DNA from: Sanderia malayensis
Taxonomy: Eukaryota > Cnidaria > Scyphozoa > Semaeostomeae > Pelagiidae
Length of the DNA stretch: 64,000 bases
NCBI GenBank assembly: GCA_013076295.1
Contig: RQOL01000699.1
Coordinates: 5,208,001 to 5,272,000 of the forward strand
Direction: 5' to 3'
Part shown: piece after piece, positions 1 through 10,767 of the stretch
How the letters are laid out: every line of letters begins with the position of its first letter
Numbering within the stretch: position 1 is the stretch's first letter
Position numbers and translations under genes: made by a program
The notes under the pieces: model-generated
The model's input: the letters and a program-made list of their open reading frames with translations, nothing else
Told to the model about the DNA's origin: nothing
The model's database searches: none

Positions 1-189
1 ATAAACATATTTCAGGTACTTCTGGTCAATAACAGTATGGTGGCCGTGTATGAAAAATATGTTATACCAGAGATGCACAAAAGTATTTCATCAAAGGAGC
101 TATCTACCTCGTGATTAAGAAACACGGAAAGATGAATTTGAAGAAATCTTCAAATACATATGTCAACTGCCTCACATAAAAATCCGATA

Positions 190-500
190 CACTCTTTTCT
201 TTTTATAAGAATAAGCTTTATAAGAATAATGAGGCTCAAAATTCATGAAATTTAAGAAAATTTTAAGAATATTGTCAGGCTCAGGATCTTGTGAAAAACT
301 ATCATTTTTAACAGGCGTTTTTTATTTTTGAATTGGTGTGCTTTTCACGGGCAATGGTTTTAAATATACTCATTCAAATTTTGATGAAAGGTCGACAAAG
401 TCTGTGCTACAGGAAATAAGGACTTATTCTGTTAGCCATTGTAATAGTTATGCGTGTTTGGCATTGATGATAATAATAGCAGTGTATTTCCATATCTGTA
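190..500. mobile_element. Left part of a small TIR element (right end deleted)
   Basis: Starts CACTCTTTTCTTTTTATAAG directly after a TA dinucleotide and matches the left part of the complete 420-bp element at 33624-34043. In this copy the sequence jumps at 500/501 to flanking DNA, so the right terminal repeat and some flank were deleted. The interior has repeated TTAAGAA-type motifs and no convincing coding capacity. Confidence 0.6.
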
Positions 501-2500
501 TGGTTCTTTCAACCAGCTGTTTATGAAATTGTTTGGGATGATTTTGGTGGATGCAGGCAAACATGGTTTCACCAAGTAACTGCAAAACATCTGTCATGTC
601 AGAATGACCAATAACTTTTACCATATTCAAAGAAATACACAAGCTTGAATGCATATACAAGTTTGAATATTCAAGTGAGAGTTGCTTAGCAAGCTCTTAT
701 GAGACAGCTTCTTTTTTCACCAATGAAACAATATACAGTCAAGTAGTATGTGTAGTATATGTATTGATATTGCATTAGCCACAAGTGGGACAGAAGCAGT
801 TGTCAAGTGTTATTATTCTGTCAATTGGTGTTTACCAATACCCCATTCAATGTAATGAAACAATAAAAGTTACAGCATTATACCCTAATGGGGATAAAGA
901 TGCAGGCCTTAAAGGACAACTCCCACCATATTTTTTTATTTCATTTCTGGGTAGTTTTTGACATAAAAACAGATACTGCACTTTTTAAATTTTAAATCTC
1001 ATTAGCATACACGAAGTACCAGAAGGTGTAGAATGTGACACAGGATGACCCTAAATGCTTTTTTATTTCTGTGTCAAAAATCAGTTTTTTGCACCACTGG
1101 TTTTTTGGTGTGCACATAACATACCTTTGATTTCACCTTGTGGTGCACAAGACATGCTTCTCAGACCAGGACATGGTATTTAAAATAGCAACGTATGTTG
1201 CCACAACAAAAGTAACTTCATATAAACTTGTTTTCTTTCTATAGTTACAAAATGTCAAAGTACAGCCAGAGTAAATCAAACATCTATCCTGAAGAAAATT
1301 TGGATACTTAGCAGGTATGTTCTTGATTCTATGAACAACTTTTTAACGATAGTAGTTATTGATAGGGTTTTCTATGCAGTTGTGAACTGTAAATTTCTGA
1401 ATACTTTTATGCAGTTCCTTTCTTTATGGATGTGTGTATTGAAAAGTCAATACCTGGAACCAACCAGTTAATTTTTGTTCTTAACTTTTGTGATTTTATT
1501 GGATTGATAACATCACTGCTTTTCTGCATCCACATTGCTTTGAAATGTTTTGCCACAGGTTTGCCACCACCACTGGCAATTACATTTCCAGAGATAGCAT
1601 TAATATGTCTACTTCGCTTACGGCAATGATTTCATGAATGATAAACCGTATTTTCTGAAGCTGTTCCAAACCATTTTGCAAATACCTTACGAACCTTTTT
1701 GAACTGATAGTATGCAACATCAGAAGAGCGTTTGTTCAGATAGTTAAAGTAATTTATGTTATCTGTAAATGTGGAGATGAAATGAAATATCTCAACCAAC
1801 ATCTTCTTTTGCAGGCTTCCATCAATCAAAGCCAGATCTTGAATTTATTTCATTGAATTAGCCAGTGCTCTTTCAGTCCAACTATATCATGGTTTGTAAT
1901 ACAGCACAGTTAAGGTAACATATTCTTGGTAATATACATCATGCTTGTTTTTGACTTGCGCAAATATAACAAGTCAACAGTTCTATGGCAAAAGGTAAAA
2001 TTTTAGTCTATTACACATACCGAAGAATGCCAAACACGTTGCTGCCCATAACACGTTGCTATCAATGTTGTGGGTGTGCCAGTTTTTTCTAGTTGGCGGC
2101 AATTTTCCATTATAAAAAGTCCACCCTTTGTATGCTTTGAACATGGGCACTTCCATTTTTGTGTGAAGCCCAGTAGTTGGCATTTATCCAATTGTCAAGG
2201 TCAGCTTAAATGCCACAGTTTTGGTCTCTTCTTGAGTGATTACAAATAAACTTGTTTCTATTGTGTTTTGTAAAATTTCTTTTCTATGTGCTGTTCTGTC
2301 AGGTAAGGGCTTGACATTGTGAGTGAAGTCCTAAGATTTTGGTTCGTTTTGGTTTGTACTAGGTCATGTTGAATATCCACAACAATAATGACAATAATAG
2401 TTGTTGCTCAACTAGAAATTATACTTGAAAACTCTTTTTGAGGGAAATTTTTGCTTCATTTGTGAGTCTTCCTTTCTTTTTATGTTGATCATCATTCAAA
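501..2500. other. AT-rich TE-derived stretch, no supported gene
   Basis: Matches copy B at 34095-35216 and 39024-40040. Reading frames here are short and broken by stops in both copies. A candidate exon-like segment at about 1251-1315 begins after AG and ends before GTATGT. It encodes a short peptide starting MSKYSQSKS in both copies, but nothing downstream can be joined to it. The TA at 1402-1403 is the empty site of the element found at 35219-39023. Confidence 0.4.
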
Positions 2501-2516
2501 GACTTCATTTTTTTTA

Positions 2517-2759
2517 TTATTCCTGTGTATTTGCCATTGCAAATTTATCTTGGCCAAAAATGTAAGACAATTTGGGTTTTCTTACTTTCCCAAATTTCTT
2601 TCCTTCTGCAACTAGCATAGGAATGTTTGAAATACCATCTGCAACCAGGGCATCCACTTTTTGAAAACGAGATTTCCTTATTTTTTCCTTTTTTGGACAA
2701 ATTTCCTTCTTTAAAATTTGAAATTTTCTTCTAACTTCCTTCTGGGTAAGTCTGTACAA
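2517..2759 (-). pseudogene. Lysine-rich ORF, unrecognised, TE-associated
   Basis: An 80-residue open frame, very basic in its first half, followed by a segment with VDALVADGISNIPMLVAEGK. It is preserved with few changes at 40057-40308, so it was coding at least until the duplication. It lies just downstream of the hAT transposase fragment on the same strand and may be part of that element. I do not recognise a domain. Confidence 0.3.
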
Positions 2760-3297
2760 AAATTGCTAAAACAACTGAAAAGTCGGTTAAAAGTCATTTT
2801 TTGCTCAGCTAAACACGAAAACAAGAACAAAGAACAGAAGATATTTAATATAAACGTTTGTCAGTTGTTTTCATTGCCATTACAAGATCTTAATAAGTTT
2901 TTTCTTCAAACGAATCAAGTCTGTGTCTGTTGCACTTGCCACCATGGCAGAACAAAGTGCGGCCAAATGCTGTTCAATCACAAGACTTTCGGCTGATTGT
3001 CCAGATAACTTTATGGCAATTCTTTTTTGCAACAATGCCACCAGTGTCCATATCTTCAGTGACGCCCGTTTTTTATTAGCTTTAAATTGCCAAAGATGCG
3101 TTCAACCTGTGCATTTCGGCACGGCATAGAAGAAACTGTGGCAACAAGTTTCATCAAATTAGGATACTTGACTTCACCGGTAGATTAATGCAAATTTTTA
3201 AAAGCTTTCCAATACTCTTCCAATGTTGTATCCTTTTTCAAGGCAATATCTTTAAGCACATGTTCTCGCCATTCGCGATCAAGTTGGCTGACTGAGA

Positions 3298-3840
3298 CTA
3301 TGAAAAACGGAAAAACGGTGTCAAACAAACGCGACAAAAATATACTACAAGGATTTTTATCCCACTGGCCTCTTCAGTATTTAATTTCTTGGACAAACCA
3401 ATTTTAGTTCTGAAAGATCTTGTTAGCTTCTTTCCACATTCAAGTTTCTTAAAATCAGAATGGGCGAGCTTTTCAGCTGACATATCTTGATATCCACCTT
3501 TCATGTCAAATCGCTTTTGAATTTGATGGATGATTTCGATCATAAAGTTGCGACAATCATATCGGTATGTTTGTAGATCTGAGCTCCTAGCTCCACGTAT
3601 CTCAGTCTCAGAGAGAGTATTGGTAGTAGCCATCCTGACATATACATCTTCCAACGGCAACTGATGACTCTCTGGTTCAATTTCCTGGGCTTGCTTTGAT
3701 TTCACATATTCCAAATCAAGGAAATCTGAGGTTATTTCCCTGACCAATGCTGACACTACAGGTCTGAGAATGTGTAGTAGTGGCTTCTCTCTCTGAAACA
3801 AACGGTTGAATGAATTCAACCTTTGCATCTGGTGGCTCAA
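3298..3840 (-). pseudogene. hAT transposase fragment (ZNF862-like type)
   Basis: A 180-residue frame corresponding to the central and C-terminal part of the hAT transposase seen more fully at 40803-41891. It contains the segment after the FQREKPLLHIL block, including SALVREITSDFLDLEYVKSK. Compared with copy B, about 385 bp are deleted after FDMKG, joining directly to the SAEKLAHSDFKKLECGKK tail without breaking the frame. The N-terminal half, including the TRWPSLQ motif, is absent because the gene is cut at 3843 where BEL/Pao-bearing sequence begins. Certainly non-functional as a transposase. Confidence 0.6.
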
Positions 3841-3879
3841 GATAGGATTCTTGAGATAGGATTCTGATTCATACCTTAT

Positions 3880-5109
3880 TTAAGTGTGCAAAATCCTTTT
3901 TAACTGTTTCAATATGAATATTAGGAATAGAAGAAATATCTTTAACTACATAAGCTTCTATTTCCACATTCTTCTTTCCTTCCTTTCCACTCAGAGACAT
4001 TTTTATTACATCTCATTCCCACTTCCATCTCTTCACTTCCAAATGCCTTTATACCCAGTCTTTCTTTCCTCACAGGCTTTAACTCAAGTTTGCTCACAGC
4101 CTTGGAAGTGATAAAGGTTTTGTGGCTTCCTGTATCAAACAAAACTCTCACCATTCTATCACTCTTGCCATCTACCACTGCCAAGGCTGTTTGCAAAGCC
4201 ACTCTCCCTTCTGAGCCAGTATTACCTACCCAAGATGTTGCCTGGGGGTCCAGTTGTGGTGCAATAGGTTTCGGTTGCGCTTCCTTACTGGGGTTGGAAC
4301 CAGGGCAAATAGAAAAATGGTGATTCCCTTGTTTACAACTCTTACAAGATACTTTACTTGTACACTTGAATGACCTATGACCTGGTTTTAAACAACTAAA
4401 GCATCTACCGTATTTTATAAGAATTTTCTTACGCTCTTCTGCATTCTTGTAGGATTCGCAGCTTTCCGATTTGTGCTCTCCCAAGCAGAATGCACACTTG
4501 CTCTTTCCCTCATTTCCAGTAAATAGTGCTGAAGCTGTTGCTGGTTTAGGCTCCAAAAGCTTAGGCCGTAATTGTTGATCGCTTCTTCTTCCTCCAGTCT
4601 GTCCACTTTGACCGTGACCATGCTGAAAAATTGGAACATGTCCTTCCAGAACTTCCACTTCTTTGCCCAGGGCTGCCAACATTTCGTCAAGGTTCCATTC
4701 CATATGATTTGATCCAAACCTTATCATATTGTTCCTTATCATTTGATACTCTGCTATTTTGCCGGAGAATTTTTTCAGCTCTAATTTAGGTAGCTTAACT
4801 TTTCTGCTACTCGCTCCTTCAGCAGCTAGGCTTGATCTTACACTTGCTACACTTTCTATTGAACCAGCTCTACTCAGTGATCCATTCTCAGAATGCCTTG
4901 AACTGTTATCACAATTAGTTTCATTTAAAGCAGCTTCAATCGAGTTAAGACAAAATCCAATTTTTTCACTTACTTCGCTTGCCTCTGCTGCTTCGTTCTC
5001 GCAGTTTTCATCGTCCAGATCTTCTTCAATCATGAGATCAAGAATCGCCTCATCCAAACCCTTCAAATTCTCCTTCCTTTCTCTTAACTCGGTAGCATAT
5101 TGTCGTAGC
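3880..5109 (-). pseudogene. BEL/Pao-type retrotransposon gag-protease fragment
   Basis: The open frame at 3942-5066 continues in frame up to the junction at 5109, so its N-terminus is truncated. Order along the protein: acidic, glutamate-rich N-terminal segment typical of the BEL gag (DUF1759-like); KLPKLELKKFSGKIAEYQ; two to three zinc knuckles (CAFCLGEHKSESC, CFSCLKPGHRSFKC, CKSCKQGNHHFSIC); then a DUF1758-type aspartic protease with the catalytic LFDTGSHKTFI. A one-base shift near 3990 leads into the rest of the protease domain (VEIEAYVVKDISSIPN), which ends at a stop near 3880. No RT, RNase H, integrase or LTRs were found. It occupies the position of 41707-43966 in copy B. Confidence 0.8.
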
Positions 5110-5216
5110 TTGTGTGACTAAAGGACTAGATAATGATAATATAATAGTAGGTAACTGAACTGAGTATTCGAGTGCTATTTTTCAAAGTCTTGTGATTCGA
5201 CCAGATACTGGCAGCA

Positions 5217-6720
5217 TTGCCCATTTTGTTACAATGTGCTCAAGGTCAACATTATCGGTTTAGTCGTCATAGTGTAGCAGCAACTTTTACACCAGGTGCA
5301 ACTCGAAAAAATTGTCCCTCAGACCCTATATACACATCCAGTGTTCAAGGCTTTCCTGAGACTCGAGCACGCGTGCAAATACTTCAGGTGTTGCCAAAAC
5401 GACATAACAACCTATTCCAAACATTTCAAAAACTCTTTCTGGCTCGGATGGCTGGTACAGTACTTGCTTGTGGGGCTTGTTGGGTCCTTACCATTAGAAC
5501 AATGGAAAGGTACAGGGTAGGGTCCACCACCGCCCAGGAAATCGCTGAATTATTGGCCGCTTGTTTGCGAAAGGCTAAATCATAAGCCAGCCAGCCCATG
5601 TCTGGGACCGCGATGTGCTTTGGCAATGATAAGAAAGCTATTAGCAGGTAGCCCATTCGGGGCAAATTTAAGAACTACTAGAGCAAACACACCCCATGCC
5701 TCAGACCAATCAGTGAACGTGCAAATTGGTTGAAGGATCTTGAGCAGGCGCTCGAGCTGCGCACTAGAAGGCGAAATTGTCGGTAAACGTGCGATATTGC
5801 AAAGACGAAGTAGAATGAAATCCACAAATCCCTGCCTTTCAATCATATTAGCCAGATAGCCTGGTACGGGTGATAAGCCACCCATAATAGACATTGCTTG
5901 AGTTGATGGCAGTGAAAGACATTGTTGAGAGTCGAGCAACCAGGATTCTGATGCCAACTGTCCCACATTTTTTGGCAAGAAAGGTAAGGGTAGAGCTTGC
6001 GAGCCAGCAAAACCCGAAGCAGGGTGAATATCCGTGGAGCCAAATGAAATGGTAGGCGGGTTAGGTTGTGGTGTTATTATGCTAGAATTCCACAAAACGT
6101 TATGGAATGAATTGATAAAACTTCACCACGTCCCAGCCACACGCGCACAGAGCATATGAACGAATAAATAACGCCAAGTTTCCCAACAAACGAGTACTTA
6201 AAAGTTCAAGGAAGCCAAATAAAAAACAATTAAAATACAGCGAACATAAGTATGTAAGTCTCACGTCCCTCACAATCCTTTGAGTCATTTTTTGGTCGAA
6301 TTCTCCTTGATTTAAGTCTCTCTGTTTGGTAAAGTTACCAGTCCTTTTTTCGTCTCTGTTTCTTAATTACAACCACCACGACTCTCACTTCCCTTTATGG
6401 TCCTGCAGTGTTCTAAATTAGTCATGTACGTAATTTTTTTCGCAGCGGTGAGTTCAGTATATGCAAAGTTTCCCACAAGGTGATGCCACGCGTAAATAAC
6501 TGGGAGGACGCGAAAGGTCTGCCTGGCCTTCCAGAAAAAGCATGGAAGGCATACCTGAAGCAGATGCACAGTTTTTACTGCCTGACTGGATGTCAAGGGC
6601 TTGTTTGAGGGTGTCCCGTATATCGGACAGAGAATTCTCTAAATTTACCAAGTGAGATTGAGTGTCTTGACCCTCCACGTCTTGGCTGTGTTCAGATGCC
6701 ATCATGAGATTATAAAGTGT
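5217..6720 (-). pseudogene. DIRS-like retroelement gag-like gene, frameshifted
   Basis: Reads leftward from about 6705 (MASEHSQDVEGQDTQSHLVN, a predicted coiled segment), through a proline-rich stretch, to a conserved block with GGLSPVPGYLANMIERQGF, TFTDWSEAWGVFALVV and LAYDLAFRKQAANNSAISWA. It ends in a cysteine/histidine cluster resembling a zinc finger (CxFGNTCRYxHACSSC in copy B). This block order is common in cnidarian proteins next to tyrosine recombinases, so I assign it to DIRS/Ngaro-like gag by memory of the family. A frameshift near 5600-5650 separates the last two parts, and no recombinase or RT follows. The copy-B version is interrupted by a LINE. Confidence 0.5.
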
Positions 6721-6969
6721 AGATATTAAATTAAAAACGATCTCACCCGAGCAAAGTGTTGATGCCGAATTGGTCTTTCCGTTGAAATCAGCAGTAAGGA
6801 TGATCGCGCCATTGGGTGAAACACCTAGGACGTGCGGAAACTTTATTGATCCTTGGCTAGTAATAGCAATTGGGGAATATCGGACTTATAAAAACTACAC
6901 ATGTAGTAAATTGTGAGTGATTGATTTCTGTCCAAATTAACCCTGCTTAAGCAGGATTTAGCCAGTCTT

Positions 6970-7235
6970 TTACGACCAGGAGCTGCGATTTTTACAGATA
7001 TCAGACCCATATCTATTGAAAAAGTCTGATTTTGATAGTCTTCCGGAGCAGTGGCCCAAAGTTTCTTACGCAGATATTTGCAATTATCTGGTTACTTCAA
7101 AGAGCAATTTTACCCATTCAGGTTGGAAAGCTTATACAAGTATAAATGCATATCCGTATGTTGTCACTTGCCAAACCTATGAGGGATTTTGTAAGCAAAT
7201 TCAGTCCCCTTGTATCTTTTTGTTGGCAAAGTAAG
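6970..7235 (+). pseudogene. Fragment of a SWIM/YqaJ-type protein N-terminal region
   Basis: Encodes KKSDFDSLPEQWPKVSYADI, then NYLVTSKSNFTHSGWKAYTS, a pattern (acidic D-I, Y-L-V, K-A-Y) recognised from the N-terminal region of cnidarian proteins with SWIM and YqaJ domains. The same segment occurs at 19840-19990, 47740-47900 and 62020-62140. This copy stops at 7234 before any SWIM finger. Confidence 0.45.
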
Positions 7236-7284
7236 ACACTCGCAGGATTTTTACAAAAAAACCTAATCAAGCTTGGGTCAATGT

Positions 7285-7640
7285 CTAATTAATTTTACTT
7301 TTTTTCGTAGAAGTTTGCTTACTGTAGTGAACATAATTTTCTAACTCTTCTACTTCTTTCCAACACTCGAACTCTTTTACGGAAGGGAACAATCGCTCAG
7401 ATATTTCCAAGTGTACTTTATGATCTCCAAATGACCAATGAGCTTCTTGTGATGGTAAAATTTTTTGCGCATTCTGGATATATGCAGGCTGTTTCTTTCT
7501 CGCTTCCATCCATCTCTACATTATGTTTGCCTTTGAGGTGTCTCTTGAGACTCTCCCTACCGCTAAAGTAACTTGAAGTACTCAAGTAGATGAAACAAGA
7601 CAGTGTCAACAGATGCAAATCAGGTGAAACAACAACAGAC
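7285..7640 (-). pseudogene. C2H2 zinc-finger N-terminal exon of a MULE-like protein
   Basis: Two overlapping frames, shifted by a small indel, encode FSGRESLKRHLKGKHNVEMD, then IYPECAKNFTITRSS, then RLFPSVKEFECWKEVEELE. C2H2-like fingers followed by an F-x-S-x-x-E-F-x-x-W segment are typical of the start of MULE/SWIM transposases in invertebrates. No transposase core follows. The copy-B counterpart at 48027-48394 is slightly better preserved. Confidence 0.45.
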
Positions 7641-7697
7641 AAACAGCAACAGACAATTACCTATTTAAATTTTTAATCAGTTCCATCAAACTCATTA

Positions 7698-8627
7698 TCA
7701 TCTGATGTTGTGTTGTTGCTGAGCTTCCATAGCTTTCTGTTGCTGAAGTTTCTGCATCCATTGCATTTGCATCTGTTGGAACTGTCTTGTTTCATCTGCC
7801 TGCCTTCTTCTCTCTTCTAATTCTTGTCTTCTGAGCTCTAAATCTCGCTCCAAGTGTTGTTTTTTCAGCTTTAAACTTTCATTTACAATCTCCAAAGCTT
7901 CTGTAGAGGACCTACGCTTCCTATTCTCGTTCTGGCCTAACCTGTCCATTGTTTGACCGAGTCTCTCTGTTGCCTTCCTCCTAACTTCTTCAGCTTGAGA
8001 AGCTTCAAGCTCGGCTTTTTCATTTGCCTACTCTCTTTCCTGCGACCGCAGTTTTTCAAATTCAGCCATTCTATCCGCTATTTCAGCGAGGGCCTGATTT
8101 ATTTCGTCATTCTCTGGGTTAATACCGCTTGCTCTTCGCTCGTAGGCATCTTTCTGCCTGAAGTTTTTGTAACAGCCTCGCCCGGCCTTGAGGCTGAGCA
8201 TTTGAAAATATTATTCACAGCTATTTACAAGACAAGGAAGATCACTTCAGTAAGGTTTTCAACTTCTATATATTCACTCGCAAACCTCTGTCATCAAGAC
8301 AACGTAAAACTCAAAGTCTAAGATTCAACTACTGTAACTTAATACACAGACGGGGGTAACATACGTAATTTAAACGTCATTGATTCAGTTATTTCATCAG
8401 TTTACATTTTGTATCATTTTCTCCAATTTTTCTCCCACCGACCTCTGAGTGACTTTAAACTTTGGGCTTGCAGAACTGTTTAAATTGTTTGCAATTGTTG
8501 TCCAGGCCTGTCCTCTTTCTTTAGAAAAGTGTTTATGAGAAAACGGTTCAATAAACAAAACTTCTCTCAAGAAAAATTGCTCGTGCTTGCTTTTCCAAAC
8601 AATCTTTTCTCTTTTCGTGTTTGCCAT
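7698..8627 (-). pseudogene. Myb/SANT-like DNA-binding protein with coiled coil, broken
   Basis: Starts MANTKREKIVWKSKHEQFFL at 8627 and continues through a Myb/SANT-like trihelical region (tryptophan-spaced; FSKERGQAWTTIANNLNSS; RSVGEKLEKMIQN). The frame is then interrupted by a 234-bp insertion (8173-8406), resumes (FRQKDAYERRASGI), meets an in-frame TAG after KLRSQERE, and ends in a glutamine/arginine-rich coiled coil (7698-7949). Myb-like proteins of this type accompany Harbinger-family transposases and occur as repeated genes in cnidarians. Two lesions make it a pseudogene. The copy-B version is broken by a different lesion. Confidence 0.6.
8166..8413. mobile_element. Short insertion with 7-bp target duplication
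   Basis: Copy A has 234 bp flanked by TTTTGTA at 8166-8172 and 8407-8413, where copy B has a single TTTTGTA at 48909-48915. No terminal inverted repeats are evident. One end contains GCCTCGCCCGGCCTTGAGGC, which can fold on itself. Size and lack of TIRs would fit a SINE or a small hAT-like derivative, but I cannot assign it. Confidence 0.6.
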
Positions 8628-8700
8628 TTTTAACTTTAAACTTTGTAGTCTGGAGTACGAAATTTTTCAAAAACTTTGTTGTCAACAGTGTCTGCGCGTT

Positions 8701-8744
8701 CTCCCTAGGAATCGCCCGAATTTTTTCGGGTGATTCCCAGGGAG
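8701..8744. repeat. Strong hairpin between the Myb-like and THAP ORFs
   Basis: Inverted repeat with arms CTCCCTAGGAATCGCCCGA and TCGGGTGATTCCCAGGGAG around an AT-rich loop. It lies between two minus-strand coding remnants and may be the abutting ends of a tiny TIR element. The stem is retained in copy B with one mismatch at its base. Confidence 0.7.
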
Positions 8745-8759
8745 CAGACCGATACGCCA

Positions 8760-9140
8760 TCAAATTTCGTCTTGGAAAACCTCTGACCTCAATGATATAT
8801 TGTCTTCCTTTAAGGATGAGATCTCTTTCAGCTGCTCCAGGTTTTTATTTTCCTGGCTTATGCCAACTTTCTGAAGTTCTTCTATTTTGGCAATCAGCTC
8901 AGCTTTGCTTAGTGACAACGAGGAAGAAGGTGCTTCATTTAATTCTGGTTCTTGGTCATTGATGCTTGAGGAAGACGCTTGATTGGACAGAGATCTTTTA
9001 ACTTTGGTTGTCTCAGCTGCCTTATACCTGTCCAGTTTCCCTTTCATTCTCTTTCTTTCCGGAGAGAATGTAAAATTAAATAGACTGGGGATGAAGTCAG
9101 GATGCAGTTGGTTGTCACTTTTCTGACCTAGATATCAAGG
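8760..9140 (-). pseudogene. THAP-domain transposase exon (end of THAP plus coiled coil)
   Basis: After a splice-acceptor-like TAG near 9137 the frame encodes a short segment ending LHPDFIPSLFNFT, the usual end of a THAP zinc finger. A lysine-rich linker, a serine-rich acidic stretch and a leucine/isoleucine coiled coil (LSLSKAELIAKIEELQKVGI) follow. The coiled coil is nearly the same as in the ORF at 18543-18900. This suggests the exon belongs to a THAP/IS5-type DDE transposase whose catalytic exons are elsewhere or lost. Confidence 0.5.
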
Positions 9141-10200
9141 AAACATATGTATCTAGTTTAAAAGATGTAAAACAGATAACTTTAATTAATAAATTAATTT
9201 CAATTTTAGGCTGCATAAGCCCTTTAAGAAAATTGCACGTAAAGAAAAAATTCAGTTTACAGTATTCTCAAGCAAACATTCTGTTGAAAACAAGCACCCA
9301 TTTGCAAATAAAACATTGTGGCAAGTGTGTAAATAAGCTATCTTACAGTTATCAGTCATTAAAGAGTCCTGCACCATAAGTTTCTACTTCATTCTACTTC
9401 ATTGAAAACATTTGCAGTGTATTTTCCCTTATCCATGTCTACATACCAGTCGTTTGTACTGGCAAGTAAACATGTAACAACAGAATGCAGCAAACGAAAA
9501 GCAGATTGATTTGAAAACAAAAGCTTGTTGTTGATCAAATAAGCATATAAAATCACATAAGTCTGCTTCCATGCTCATGAGTCTGAATAATAAAAGTTTG
9601 AATGTGGACTCTATCGAATATTGAAAGGCCGCCATGGGATCCTGTGTCTTTTTTCTGGCACATCATTTTATTAGCTTCTCATCAGAGAGCCTCTTTATGA
9701 CTAAACTTCAGATAGCTTGTTGCACTTCCCTACCGAAATATATTGATTGGTTGCCTAATCACCAAGCAAATAGAATAGTTAGGTTTTAGATGTGTTTTCC
9801 GGCTTAGCATGAATGCAGCTGTTTTGCAATTGATCGTTTGTAAATGACGGCAGTTGTGATTTTTCAGTTATGTGCCAAAAATCTGAGGATATTTTTGTGA
9901 AATTCTAACAATGCATATTTTAAGGATTTTTCAGTAATGGGCCAGAGTCACAAAGGGGCCGATTTAGGGCGTGGCCAAAATTGTTGCCCCATTATTTCTA
10001 CTCGCGAGCCCCAATGCCACTGCCAGGTGTGTACTCTGGCCTACCCACTAAAACATTACATAAGATGATAGGATGGGTGGAGAATGAGAGACTAATACCA
10101 ACTTAACTTTTAACTTTTACATTCACCAGTTTTATGATATAATATAGTTATGTTAAATACAAGTTCACATATTATGTTTACAAGCACCCAGCTGAATTCG
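9141..10200. other. No gene seen
   Basis: AT-rich sequence matching 49645-50700 in copy B. All frames are short, and no splice-linked coding or terminal repeats could be supported. Confidence 0.5.
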
Positions 10201-10767
10201 TGAAAAACTTCTTCAGATATTCTCGAGCTCTAAAAAGCTCTGGATCAGAGTAGAGTTTCTTCTGTTTTTTTTTCGCTTGAGAAACTCGACTACAGCCTCT
10301 CTGGGGTCGAATATCGAGGTTCTTTTAATGTCTTGGATGTACTACTTGTGTTGACCGAGATATGTACTCAAACAAGACATCAAGCTTGAATCATCAATAA
10401 TCACAACTGAGCTTATCATAGGGATACAGGGTATTTACAGGATTACAAATATCATGTGACATACATAAATTACTTATTTACATAATTTATTACTGAACAT
10501 TACAGTTCTACTGCCATTTAAAGCTTTGTGTAGAATGTTGTTGATTATGGTCTGCTTTAACGACGACCTATCATAGGTTTTCACCCTATTGTAGTGAGAC
10601 ACAACTCGTTCCGTGGCCATGCTATGTTGTGTGGCAACTAGAAATAAGCCAAGGAGTATTTTGAAATGTCCATGGCTCACATTGATTATTTTGCGCAGTC
10701 TCAATGCCCGCCGGCCCACCAGTACATATGTTAAATTATGCCTAATAAAGTAGCACTTGCTGTACAA
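10200..10767 (-). pseudogene. hAT transposase C-terminal dimerisation region, interrupted
   Basis: Reads LGLFLVATQHSMATERVVSH, then YNRVKTYDRSSLKQTIINNI, the hAT C-terminal (ER-V-S, N-x-x-K, R-S-x-L) signature. The frame is interrupted after NGSRT by the 181-bp insertion at 10324-10504, then resumes with IFDPREAVVEFLKRKKNRRN near 10230-10322. The copy-B equivalent (50718-50999) is uninterrupted. Confidence 0.65.
10319..10509. mobile_element. 181-bp insertion with GTTCT target duplication
   Basis: GTTCT at 10319-10323 and 10505-10509 flanks 181 bp missing from copy B at 50822-50827. The interior is AT-rich and lacks clear TIRs. A solo LTR or other short derivative is possible. Confidence 0.55.

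Noticed and set aside
2923..3129. Plus-strand frame with several cysteines as a zinc-finger gene
   Set aside because: Cysteine spacing fits no finger, and the frame is shorter and altered in copy B (40391-40585).
8701..8744. Hairpin as a rho-independent terminator
   Set aside because: The window is eukaryotic (spliced gene, LINEs), and no T-tract follows.
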